Part shown: piece by piece, positions 13,640 to 21,245 of the stretch | How the letters are laid out: every line of letters starts with the position of its first letter | Position numbering within the stretch: the stretch's first letter is position 1 | NCBI GenBank assembly: GCA_900540535.1 | Contig: UQGM01000043.1 | Location: 1 to 21,432 of the forward strand | From: an uncultured Oscillospiraceae bacterium | Lineage (GTDB): Bacteria > Bacillota > Clostridia > Oscillospirales > Acutalibacteraceae | DNA length: 21,432 nt | Direction: 5' to 3' | Notes under the pieces: generated by a model | Databases searched by the model: none | What the model was told of the DNA's origin: nothing | Seen by the model: the letters and a program-made list of their open reading frames with translations, nothing else | Translations under genes and position numbers: made by a program

Positions 13640-15148
13640 ATGGTTAGAAGAAGCGGAGTGCTGATGCATATTTCCTCTCTGCCTTCAAATTACGGAATAG
13701 GAGCATTGGGAGAGGAAGCCTATGAGTTTGCGGATTTTCTTCAAAAATCAGGACAGACTTTATGGCAGATACTTCCCCTTTGTCCCGGCGGAAAGGGAAA
13801 TTCGCCATATATGAGTTTTTCTACTTTTGCCGGCAACGCTCTTTTTATAGATTTGGATTTACTTGTTAAACAGGGGTTTTTAACTAAAGAAGAAGTCGGC
13901 GGATGTGATTTTGGCAACGATGAATCCCATGTGGATTTTAAGAAAGTGGTTGCCATGAGGGAAAAACTTTTTCCCTTGGCGGCAAAGCGCTTTTTTGAAG
14001 CCCTGCCGGATGATTATGAAATTTTCTGTAAAGGAAATGACTTTTGGCTTCGTGACTATGCCCTTTTTATGGCTCTTAAGGAAAAGTACGGAGATATTCC
14101 TTGGAATAAGTGGGAAAATCCTCTTAAGATGAGAGAGAAATCAGCTCTCGAAAAAGCCGAAAAGGAGCTTTCGGAAAAAATTAACCGTTATAAAATGGAG
14201 CAGTATCTTTTTTACAGCCAGTGGTATGCTCTTAAGAAATATGTCAATGAAAAGGGAATAGAAATAGTGGGTGATATTCCAATATATGTAGCTTTCGACA
14301 GCGCCGACGTATGGGCATCGCCGGAAAATTTCCTTTTGGATGAAAATTATACTCCCCGTGTTGTGGCAGGATGTCCTCCCGATGCATTTTCTGAGGACGG
14401 CCAGCTTTGGGGCAATCCAGTTTATAACTGGGAGAAGATGACGGAGGATGGCTATACCTGGTGGACACAGCGTCTGTCCCATGCTTTAAAGGTGTGCGAC
14501 AGAGTCCGCATTGACCATTTCAGAGGCTTTGAGTCCTATTACTGTATACCTTCTGATGAGAAAACCGCCAAAAACGGAAAGTGGGAGAAAGGCCCAGGAA
14601 GCGAATTTTTCGCATTTATGAAGAAAAAGCTGGGTAAGCTGCCCGTTATAGCTGAGGACTTGGGGATGCTTACCGACGATGTACGTAAGATGCTCAAAAA
14701 GACGGGGCTTCCCGGCATGAAGATTCTGGAGTTTGCCTTTGATGCAGATGACAGCAGCGATTATCTTCCCCATAACCATATAAAAAACTGCGTTGTGTAT
14801 ACGGGAACTCATGATAATGATACGGCAGTGGGCTGGATAAATTCTCTCAGTCCCAAGGACAGAGCCTTTGCAAAAAGATATTTGCGTCTGAGTGCACGTG
14901 AAGGATATAATTGGGGCATAATAAAGGCGGCAATGATGAGTGTTGCTGATACTGCAATTATCCCGATGCAGGATTTTCTTGGTCTTGGCAGTGAGGGAAG
15001 AATGAACATCCCAGGAGTTGCCGAGGGGAACTGGAGCTGGAGAATGACAAAGGGAGCGGCAGATGAAAAGCTCGCCGGGAAAATAAAAAAGATAACCGAA
15101 ACTTACAGAAGACTTCCAGCAAAGAAAAGGCGTAAAAAAGTAATTTGA
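13640..15148 (+). CDS. malQ: 4-alpha-glucanotransferase (amylomaltase, GH77)
   Basis: A 502-residue cytoplasmic enzyme that transfers alpha-1,4-glucan segments between maltodextrins and releases glucose. The N-terminus GVLMHISSLPSNYGIGALGEEAYEF region is typical of the family. The three catalytic acids are visible: nucleophile Asp292 in RIDHFRGFE, acid/base Glu339 in EDLGMLTDDV and Asp392 in THDNDTAVGW. These positions nearly equal Asp293, Glu340 and Asp395 of the Thermus enzyme. The C-terminus ends with LPAKKRRKKVI, a basic tail. GGAAAGG is the ribosome site. The glgP start follows 26 bases after the stop, so the pair forms an operon for glycogen and maltodextrin use. Length is full and no break is seen. 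Confidence 0.95.
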   Translation: MVRRSGVLMHISSLPSNYGIGALGEEAYEFADFLQKSGQTLWQILPLCPGGKGNSPYMSFSTFAGNALFIDLDLLVKQGFLTKEEVGGCDFGNDESHVDFKKVVAMREKLFPLAAKRFFEALPDDYEIFCKGNDFWLRDYALFMALKEKYGDIPWNKWENPLKMREKSALEKAEKELSEKINRYKMEQYLFYSQWYALKKYVNEKGIEIVGDIPIYVAFDSADVWASPENFLLDENYTPRVVAGCPPDAFSEDGQLWGNPVYNWEKMTEDGYTWWTQRLSHALKVCDRVRIDHFRGFESYYCIPSDEKTAKNGKWEKGPGSEFFAFMKKKLGKLPVIAEDLGMLTDDVRKMLKKTGLPGMKILEFAFDADDSSDYLPHNHIKNCVVYTGTHDNDTAVGWINSLSPKDRAFAKRYLRLSAREGYNWGIIKAAMMSVADTAIIPMQDFLGLGSEGRMNIPGVAEGNWSWRMTKGAADEKLAGKIKKITETYRRLPAKKRRKKVI

Positions 15149-15174
15149 GCTTTATAGAGAAAGGATTGATTATT

Positions 15175-17529
15175 ATGTCAAAGACCTTTGAAAGCATGAA
15201 TATATTTGCACACAGTATGTATCAGAAAGACCTTGAGTATCTTAACCCACAGGAGCTTCACAGCGTTACGGCAGCGGCTGTAATGAACGGGATTTCCGAT
15301 AACTGGAATAAAAGCCGCAGAAAGCACCGTGAAAACCGCCGTGCCTGTTATCTTTCCGCCGAGTTTTTAACGGGCAGAGCAATATATAATAATCTTCTCT
15401 GTGCGGGAATGGATAATGAAGCAAAAGAATTTTTCGAAGAAAAGGGACTTGATTTCGGCGCCTTTGAGGAAATTGAGGACGCCGCCTTGGGTAACGGAGG
15501 ACTCGGACGTCTTGCAGCCTGTTTTCTTGACAGCGCAGCTGCACTGAATCTCCCCCTTGACGGATACGGAATAAGATATAAATACGGACTTTTCAAGCAG
15601 AAAATCGTTGACGGATTTCAGAGAGAAGAGCCCGACGACTGGTCACGTTTTGGCGATCCATGGTCGGTGCGCCGTGAAGAGGATGCCGTTATTGTAGAGT
15701 TTGCAGGAGGGGAAAAGGTAAAGGCTGTTCCCTACGATATGCCGGTAATCGGTTACGGCGCAGAACATATTTCCACACTTCGCCTTTGGCAGTGTGAAAG
15801 TGTGGAGCCTTTTGATTTTGATAAATTTTCCCAGGGCAGACACAGTTTCTCCCTTAAGTATAAAAACAGAGCCGAGGATATTTCTCGTGTACTTTATCCC
15901 GGCGATGAAACTGTCAGCGGAAAAATTCTCAGACTCAGACAGGAGTATTTCTTTTCCAGCGCATCCCTTAAAGATATAATCCGCACGTTCAAAAAGGAGC
16001 ATGGAGAAAATCTTACACAGCTGGGTGATTATATCACCGTACAGCTTAACGATACCCATCCGGCTATTTCGGTTCCTGAGCTTGTTCGTATTCTCACTGA
16101 AGAAGAGGGTATTTATTTTGATACTGCACTTTTGACAGCTCAGAGCGTTTTCGGCTATACAAATCATACAATTATGCAGGAAGCCCTTGAAAAATGGGAT
16201 ATGAAGCTTATCCGTGCTGTGTGTCCGAAAACTGCAAAGATAATAACTCTTATAAACCGCCGATTAAAGCAGGAGCTTAAAGATATGGGTGCGGAAAAAG
16301 AGAATATGTATATAATTCAGGACAGCACCGTGCATATGGCGAATCTTTCTGCATACGGTTCGGGACATATAAACGGAGTTGCGAAAATCCACACTGATAT
16401 TTTGAAAGAGCGGGTTTTGAAGGACTGGTATGAGCTGTATCCTGAAAAATTCCTCAATGTCACAAACGGAATAACTCCCAGAAGATGGCTTGCGTTGGCG
16501 AATCCTCAGCTGAGCCGCCTCATAACGGAGCTTTTGGGCAGTGATTTATGGATAAAGGATTTAAGCTTCCTTGAGGGACTTAAAAAGTATGCTGATGATA
16601 GGGAAGTAATTGAGAGATTTATAAAAATCAAAGAGGATAATAAAAAGCAGCTTGCGGAATATGTAAAGAAACGCAGCGGGATGAAGATAAATCCTGAAAC
16701 GGTTTTCGATGTCCAGATAAAGCGTCTTCATGAGTATAAGCGTCAGCTTCTCAATATTCTTACTGTTCTGGAGATATATTTTGAGCTTAAAGAAAAGAGC
16801 CTTGACTCTTTTAATCCCACAACCGTAATATTTGCGGGCAAAGCGGCTCCGGGATATTTCAGGGCAAAGGGCGTTATAAAGCTTATAAATGAGGTTGCAC
16901 GTCTCATAGACAGTGACCCCGATATGAAAGGTTTGCTGAAAGTAGTATTCCTGCCCGATTACAATGTTTCCTATGCTGAGAAAATAGTGGCTGCGGCGGA
17001 TATTTCCCAGCAGATTTCCACTGCCGGAACGGAAGCCAGCGGAACAGGCAACATGAAGCTTGCCCTTAACGGAGCGGTAACTTTCGGAACCATGGACGGC
17101 GCAAATATAGAAATAGTTGAAAAGGCGGGCAAAGAGAATAACTATATTTTCGGAGCGGATGCCGAAGAGATTGCAGAAATTTACGAAAGCTATGATCCAA
17201 TGTCTCTTATGAAGTCAAATCCGAAAATCAAAAGATGTATGGACGCCCTTATTGACGGTACGCTCGATGACGGCGGAACAGGAATGTTCAAAGAGCTTTA
17301 CGATTCCATTACAATGGGAGCGAGCTGGCACAGACCCGACCATTATTTTGTGCTCCATGATTTTGAAAGCTGTCTTGGAACAAGACTTCGCCTTAATAAG
17401 GATACAGGAGATAAAGAGGCCTTTGCCAAGAAATGCTGGCTCAATATGTGTTCCTGCGGAGATTTTTCCTCTGACCGCTCAATAAAGGAATACGCAGAGA
17501 AAGTCTGGAAGATAAAAGAAATACAGTAA
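15175..17529 (+). CDS. glgP: Glycogen/maltodextrin phosphorylase
   Basis: A 784-residue GT35 phosphorylase that cleaves the non-reducing end of alpha-glucan with phosphate to give glucose-1-phosphate. The N-terminal part has LSAEFLTGRAIYNNL and ALGNGGLGRLAACFLDS, and the middle has VQLNDTHPAI and NVTNGITPRRWL. The cofactor site is GTEASGTGNMKLALNG with PLP-binding Lys628, followed by GTMDGANIEI. I place the start at the ATG at 15175, nine bases after AAGGA; an in-frame TTG at 15145 overlaps the malQ stop and has no ribosome site. At 784 residues it is close to E. coli MalP (797), which lacks allosteric phosphorylation sites. A terminator follows. With malQ it converts glycogen or starch breakdown products to glucose-1-phosphate and glucose. 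Confidence 0.96.
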   Translation: MSKTFESMNIFAHSMYQKDLEYLNPQELHSVTAAAVMNGISDNWNKSRRKHRENRRACYLSAEFLTGRAIYNNLLCAGMDNEAKEFFEEKGLDFGAFEEIEDAALGNGGLGRLAACFLDSAAALNLPLDGYGIRYKYGLFKQKIVDGFQREEPDDWSRFGDPWSVRREEDAVIVEFAGGEKVKAVPYDMPVIGYGAEHISTLRLWQCESVEPFDFDKFSQGRHSFSLKYKNRAEDISRVLYPGDETVSGKILRLRQEYFFSSASLKDIIRTFKKEHGENLTQLGDYITVQLNDTHPAISVPELVRILTEEEGIYFDTALLTAQSVFGYTNHTIMQEALEKWDMKLIRAVCPKTAKIITLINRRLKQELKDMGAEKENMYIIQDSTVHMANLSAYGSGHINGVAKIHTDILKERVLKDWYELYPEKFLNVTNGITPRRWLALANPQLSRLITELLGSDLWIKDLSFLEGLKKYADDREVIERFIKIKEDNKKQLAEYVKKRSGMKINPETVFDVQIKRLHEYKRQLLNILTVLEIYFELKEKSLDSFNPTTVIFAGKAAPGYFRAKGVIKLINEVARLIDSDPDMKGLLKVVFLPDYNVSYAEKIVAAADISQQISTAGTEASGTGNMKLALNGAVTFGTMDGANIEIVEKAGKENNYIFGADAEEIAEIYESYDPMSLMKSNPKIKRCMDALIDGTLDDGGTGMFKELYDSITMGASWHRPDHYFVLHDFESCLGTRLRLNKDTGDKEAFAKKCWLNMCSCGDFSSDRSIKEYAEKVWKIKEIQ

Positions 17530-17551
17530 TTTGCAGTTAAAGGAAAAAAGA

Positions 17552-17582
17552 AAAACGGCGCAGATTTTCTGCGTCGTTTTTA
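17552..17582. terminator. Bidirectional terminator after glgP
   Basis: AAAACGGCGCAGA (17552-17564) and TCTGCGTCGTTTT (17568-17580) form a 13-bp stem with one G-T pair and a 3-base loop. A-rich DNA on the left gives a T-rich tail on the - strand, so it may also end the TetR pseudogene transcript. Confidence 0.85.
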
Positions 17583-17624
17583 ATTAAGCAAAAGTGCGCT
17601 GACTATATAGGACTTTTAAAATAT

Positions 17625-18265
17625 TTATACATCCCTTGCCGCTTTGGGATTGTCCATAGTCTCTTTATCTCTCGGGAGGACTCCGAAAAGGATTTTATCA
17701 ATATAATAGTTAAAATAATCGTAAACATCATTGCCGGTGGGTTCGCATAAATCTTTGCAGTCCAAAACTCCCTGTGCTTCATAAGCTGACATAAAAGCTG
17801 TATGAAATCCCAAGGAAATGTCAAATGCGTTTGCTTTTATGGAAAAACAATCAAGAATATTTTCGATTATGCTTGTAAATTTCTGCTGATGGTATTTGGT
17901 TATTTCCAAAATTTTCTCTTTTATGGCAGATTGCTGCGTAGAATGAATGGTGTAGATGATATAAAGCAGAAATTCATGTTCGCTGAAAACCTTTTGATAA
18001 CAGAGAAAAAATTCAGAAGATTGTTTTTAAAAGTTGTTTCAGGGTCAAAAACGAAAAGATTAAAAATTTCATTTACCAGTGAATATGCGTGAGCACAGCA
18101 GGCGGTAAACAAGTCTTCTTTATCGCTGAAATAATAATACAATTTACCTTTTGAAATGTTGCACGATTTACAGATTTCGCTTATGGAAGTTTCCTCATAA
18201 CCGTGAACGGTAAACATTTGTGATGCCGCTTCTATTATTTGTGTTACACTGTTTTGAGAATCCAT
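17625..18265 (-). pseudogene. TetR-family regulator broken by a one-base frameshift
   Basis: The N-terminal part (18265 down to 17969) reads as a TetR DNA-binding domain: IIEAASQMFTVHGYEETSIS, then EICKSCNISKGKLYYYFSDK. It then runs out of frame and stops at 17921. The adjoining frame, from CTG at 17969 to 17625, reads LLYIIYTIHSTQQSAIKEKI onward and continues with FDISLGFHTAFMSAYEAQG and a final DKILFGVLPRDK. Each part lines up with the intact paralogue at 18525-19127, and the join falls at AATTTCTG (17967-17974), where one missing T would restore a reading frame of about 214 residues. The ribosome site AGGAGGAGG before 18265 and the promoter are intact. It may be a recent pseudogene, a sequencing error in a T run, or (less likely) a -1 frameshift, since tRNA-Phe could slip from TTC to TTT here. 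Ligand and targets are unknown. Confidence 0.85.
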
Positions 18266-18279
18266 ACTAAACCTCCTCC

Positions 18280-18313
18280 TGATAAAATTTACAAAATTAA
18301 TCTAATTTTATCA
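18280..18313. repeat. Inverted repeat over the first TetR promoter (candidate operator)
   Basis: TGATAAAATT (18280-18289) and AATTTTATCA (18304-18313) are perfect 10-base arms around 14 bases. The right arm contains the -10 of the TetR promoter. Position and symmetry fit a TetR autoregulatory operator. Confidence 0.6.
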
Positions 18314-18333
18314 TATGAGAAAATTAAAGTAAA
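18305..18333 (-). promoter_or_regulatory. Promoter of the frameshifted TetR gene
   Basis: On the - strand, TTTACT (18328-18333), 17 bases ending in TGA, and TAAAAT (18305-18310) give an extended -10 promoter about 40 bases before the start at 18265. Confidence 0.6.
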
Positions 18334-18433
18334 TCGTAAAATTTGTGAGTTGTGCTCTGATTTCCATATTTTTTTCGAAATATTCTAAACTTATAACAAA
18401 TTACAAGATAAAAAATACATATATGAGCAGAAT

Positions 18434-18465
18434 AAAAAGCGGCGCAAGAATGTGCTCCGCTTTTT
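18434..18465. terminator. Terminator after the intact TetR gene
   Basis: AAAAAGCGG (18434-18442) pairs with CCGCTTTTT (18457-18465); inside, CGCA and TGTG extend the stem around an AGAA loop with a 2-base bulge. It lies downstream of the TetR stop at 18525 on the - strand. Confidence 0.7.
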
Positions 18466-18524
18466 ATGTGTTTAAATTTTCTGTTTAAATAGAAACGTTT
18501 AGGTGTTGAATTCACTCACTTTTT

Positions 18525-19127
18525 TTAATCACGTGGAAGAACTCCGAAAAGTATTTTATCCAGGTAATAAGCAAATGATTTATAAACATCGTTTCCTACA
18601 AAAGCACGTATCTCTTCGTAGCTGAAGACGCCGTCTTTTGCGTATGATGATATAAAGGCTGTATGAAATCCTATTGCTATATGAAAAGCATCTACCTCAA
18701 TGTTACATGCATCTAAAATCTCTTTTATCAGTTGTAAGAATTTATTTTGATGAAATTCTACTATTTCTTTTCTTGCTTCTCTTACAGCAGGTGGCGGTGA
18801 TGAATTTATAGTATAAATTATATATGGTACGAATTTATAATTTTCAAAAATCTTTTGATAACAGGCGAACAAATTGAGAAGATTTTCTGAAAGACTGAGG
18901 CTTTTATCAACTTTAAAAAGTTCAAAAAGTTTGCTCATAATTGTATATGTATATTTGCAGCAAGAAATAAAAAGGTCTTCTTTATCATTGAAATAATAGT
19001 AAAATCGTCCTTTTGATATATTACCGGCTTTGCAAATTTCACTTATAGATGTTCCGTCATATCCGTAAACAGCAAATAATTCTGAAGAAGACTCTATAAT
19101 CCGGTTAATATTCTCATGAGTATTCAT
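18525..19127 (-). CDS. TetR-family transcriptional regulator (intact paralogue)
   Basis: A 200-residue TetR-type repressor. The N-terminal helix-turn-helix spans about residues 5-50: INRIIESSSELFAVYGYDG, then TSISEICKAGNISKGRFYYY and FNDKEDLF. The ligand-binding part (55-200) is helical and ends in YYLDKILFGVLPRD, the same ending as the broken neighbour downstream. The identity between the two is obvious along the whole length, so they arose by tandem duplication or a related event. AAAGGGAT precedes the ATG at 19127. Its promoter and dyad match the layout of the paralogue. No transporter or enzyme gene is adjacent; the nearest divergent gene is a secreted protein starting at 19429. Ligand and regulon are unknown. 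Confidence 0.9.
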   Translation of the reverse strand: MNTHENINRIIESSSELFAVYGYDGTSISEICKAGNISKGRFYYYFNDKEDLFISCCKYTYTIMSKLFELFKVDKSLSLSENLLNLFACYQKIFENYKFVPYIIYTINSSPPPAVREARKEIVEFHQNKFLQLIKEILDACNIEVDAFHIAIGFHTAFISSYAKDGVFSYEEIRAFVGNDVYKSFAYYLDKILFGVLPRD

Positions 19128-19165
19128 TGTGCAATCCCTTTCATATCATTACAAATATCCACATA

Positions 19166-19191
19166 ATGTTAAATTGTTTAAATTTTAACAT
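19166..19191. repeat. Inverted repeat over the second TetR promoter (candidate operator)
   Basis: ATGTTAAA (19166-19173) and TTTAACAT (19184-19191) are perfect 8-base arms around 10 bases. As for the paralogue, one arm covers the -10; the shared half-site on the - strand reads TGWTAAAAT. Confidence 0.55.
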
Positions 19192-19210
19192 AAATAGTTG
19201 TATATGTAAA
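19182..19210 (-). promoter_or_regulatory. Promoter of the intact TetR gene
   Basis: On the - strand, TTTACA (19205-19210), 17 bases ending in TGT, and TAAAAT (19182-19187) form an extended -10 promoter with the same elements as that of the paralogue. Confidence 0.6.
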
Positions 19211-19339
19211 TGGTTGAATCTAATATTTTGTTATAAATTCCACACATGTACCATAGAAAACATAAAAAATTTATTAAAAATACTAAACAATTAGTTAAAC
19301 AAAACAAAAGAATACCTAAATTTTATCATAAAATTCCCA

Positions 19340-19368
19340 TTGAATTTTTATTTGTAAAAGTGGATAAT
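19340..19368 (+). promoter_or_regulatory. Promoter of the first secreted-protein gene
   Basis: TTGAAT (19340-19345) in CCATTGA, 17 bases and GATAAT (19363-19368). The distance to the ATG is 60 bases, almost the same as for the second secreted-protein gene. Confidence 0.5.
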
Positions 19369-19428
19369 TAAGTAGAAACATGCGGACAGCAATTTAGTCC
19401 GTAAAAAAATATGTGGAGGAAAACACAA

Positions 19429-20838
19429 ATGAAAAAGAGTAAAAAAATCCTCAGCGTGATTCTTGCTCTTGTAATGGTTTTCTCAAGCCTTTCAGCAGCA
19501 GTAGTTGCTTTTGCGGCTGAAGACGACCTTTACACAGACGTTATGACTGAGGAAAGAGTCAACAAACTCATTGACGTTGCTGACGACCTTCTTCAGCAGA
19601 AGGTTATCACAGGGGATATTTTTGAAGAAATTTACAAATTTATTCCCACACTCAGTTCTATCGCCAGCTTACAGGGCGGTACAATTAAATCTGACAGCGT
19701 AGAGTATTACAAGACACTTTATCCTGAGCGTTTTGCTGATCTTACCGGTGAAGATGGTAAAATCAAGGCTGACGTTACAGATGAAGAAGGCAACATTGTA
19801 GAAAAGGGTACATTTACACTTTTCTTCGAAGAGCACCCCATCACTTTTGCAAATGGTGACGAGATGGTAAAAGAGGCTGAAAAGCTTGTTGATATAATTC
19901 TTGTAGATAATGTTGTAGGTACTCTTTCATTGATTCCTATGTTCGTTCCTGATAATGCGGCTGCACTTTTCGGCGGCGTTGACAAGATCTGCAAGGCTGC
20001 TGGTATTGATCAGACTGATGAGCTGTTCACAATCGTTCAGACACAGAAGGGCGATCAGGTAAGAGCATATATTAAAAACATCATTAAGGCTATTCTTCCC
20101 GATGCAGTAACAGGTATAGTTTCTATCCTTCGCAATGTTGCTGACAAGGATGACCTTGCTCTTGTTTACGAAGGCGCTTCTGATGTTCTTAACAACCTAA
20201 AGGCTGTTCTTGACATGGTTGGCGGCTTCATCCAGCTTCCCGGCAACATTTCAGATACAATCACAACAATCGTTGACGGTTTCAATGCACTTCCCACTCT
20301 TGACAATCCCAAGAGATTTGATCTTGAGAAGATTGCAGTTCAGGCATTTGACGCATATGCAAAAGTTGACTTCGACCTTGTATTTGTTGACGATATCACA
20401 AAGGCAACTGACGGTAAGAACTTCTATCTCGGACGTCTTGAGCCCGTTCTTACAGATCTCGGCAATGCAAAGACAAATGCAGACGCAGTTGTAATTCTTT
20501 ACAACTACATCTATGACAATGTTCTTCAGGTTCCCGGTAATGTTGCAATCATCCTTGACCTTGTAAATGTTGAGCTTCCCATCGATCCTTCAGTACTTAC
20601 TTCTATGACAAAGGATCAGGCTTTCGCACTTGTTTACGGTCTTGCTACGGGTGAGGATATAATGCCTGAGGAGCCCACAGAGCCTACAGATCCTGCCGAT
20701 CCCAGCGAGCCTGTTACAGATGATCCTGCAAATCCTGTAACACCTCCCGCAAACGGTGATTCAGCAGTTATCGGAATCTTTGCAGCAATGGCAGCTCTTT
20801 CCGGCGCAGCACTTGTTATAACAAAAAAGAGAAGCTGA
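19429..20838 (+). CDS. Secreted, probably cell-surface anchored protein
   Basis: A 469-residue protein of no family I recognise. Residues 1-30 are a clear signal peptide: basic KKSKK, a hydrophobic core, and AFAA before EDD. The mature part is acidic and helical, with many short hydrophobic helices and repeated Asp/Asn/Leu patterns (for example AILPDAVTGIVSILRNVAD and AVLDMVGGFIQLPGNISDTI). From about residue 415 comes a Pro/Glu/Thr/Asp linker (EEPTEPTDPADPSEPVTDD), then PPANGDS, a hydrophobic helix and KKRS. That end looks like a cell-wall sorting signal in which LPxTG has degenerated to PPANG. I place the start at the ATG at 19429, after TGGAGGA; an in-frame ATG at 19411 overlaps the ribosome site. 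Codon use is even and leans to common codons, suggesting good expression. The gene has its own promoter and terminator. The function is unknown. Confidence 0.85.
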   Translation: MKKSKKILSVILALVMVFSSLSAAVVAFAAEDDLYTDVMTEERVNKLIDVADDLLQQKVITGDIFEEIYKFIPTLSSIASLQGGTIKSDSVEYYKTLYPERFADLTGEDGKIKADVTDEEGNIVEKGTFTLFFEEHPITFANGDEMVKEAEKLVDIILVDNVVGTLSLIPMFVPDNAAALFGGVDKICKAAGIDQTDELFTIVQTQKGDQVRAYIKNIIKAILPDAVTGIVSILRNVADKDDLALVYEGASDVLNNLKAVLDMVGGFIQLPGNISDTITTIVDGFNALPTLDNPKRFDLEKIAVQAFDAYAKVDFDLVFVDDITKATDGKNFYLGRLEPVLTDLGNAKTNADAVVILYNYIYDNVLQVPGNVAIILDLVNVELPIDPSVLTSMTKDQAFALVYGLATGEDIMPEEPTEPTDPADPSEPVTDDPANPVTPPANGDSAVIGIFAAMAALSGAALVITKKRS

Positions 20839-20870
20839 TTACTTCCCCTTCATAATTATAAGTTAAGTTA

Positions 20871-20895
20871 AAAGCTCTCCTTCGGGAGGGCTTTT
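20871..20895 (+). terminator. Terminator of the first secreted-protein gene
   Basis: AAAGCTCTCC (20871-20880), the stable tetraloop TTCG and GGAGGGCTTT (20885-20894) form a 10-bp stem with one G-T pair. The arm runs straight into a T tract. Confidence 0.9.
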
Positions 20896-21154
20896 TACTA
20901 TGCCTAAATATTAGATCTTGGAAAAGGGTTATAACAATTTTTCTATATGAAATCGCAAGAAACGGTATTTTTTAATAAATTAATATTAATTAAAAAATAT
21001 CAAATTATTTTTAAAGCTAAAAAACGGTGTTTTCGATTTTGGAAAGGATTTCGACTGTTCAGTCGGTAATTTTAAATAAAAAAATTATCAAATTTTAACA
21101 ATCGGTTCTATATTTTTTACAAATACTTCATTTTTTCTTTTCACAACATTACCA

Positions 21155-21183
21155 TTGATTTATTTAATCCAATGAATTATCAT
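21155..21183 (+). promoter_or_regulatory. Promoter of the second secreted-protein gene
   Basis: TTGATT (21155-21160) in CCATTGA, 17 bases and TATCAT (21178-21183). The distance of 62 bases to the ATG nearly matches the 60 of the first gene. Confidence 0.55.
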
Positions 21184-21245
21184 AGCAGGGCAATCGGTTA
21201 TACGGACTTGTGCACCGCAAAAAAATCATATTTGGAGGAAAGAAA

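Larger units (their letters stand above)
19128..19428. other. Divergent intergenic region between TetR and secreted-protein genes
   Basis: A 301-bp AT-rich gap. It holds the TetR promoter and dyad (19166-19210), the promoter of the secreted protein (19340-19368), and a 5' leader hairpin CGGAC (19383-19387) / GTCCG (19397-19401) just before the ribosome site. No small gene is evident between 19211 and 19339. Confidence 0.5.
20839..21245. other. Intergenic region between the two secreted-protein genes
   Basis: It holds the terminator of the first gene (20871-20895) and, at the far end, the promoter (21155-21183), leader and TTGGAGGA ribosome site of the second. Between about 20900 and 21150 the DNA is very AT-rich, with low-complexity T and A runs around 20967-21000. 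I see no gene or named element there. Confidence 0.5.

Noticed and set aside
20960..21000. AT-rich imperfect palindrome between the secreted-protein genes
   Set aside because: It is low-complexity A/T sequence where such symmetry is common, with no clear stem or regulatory context.
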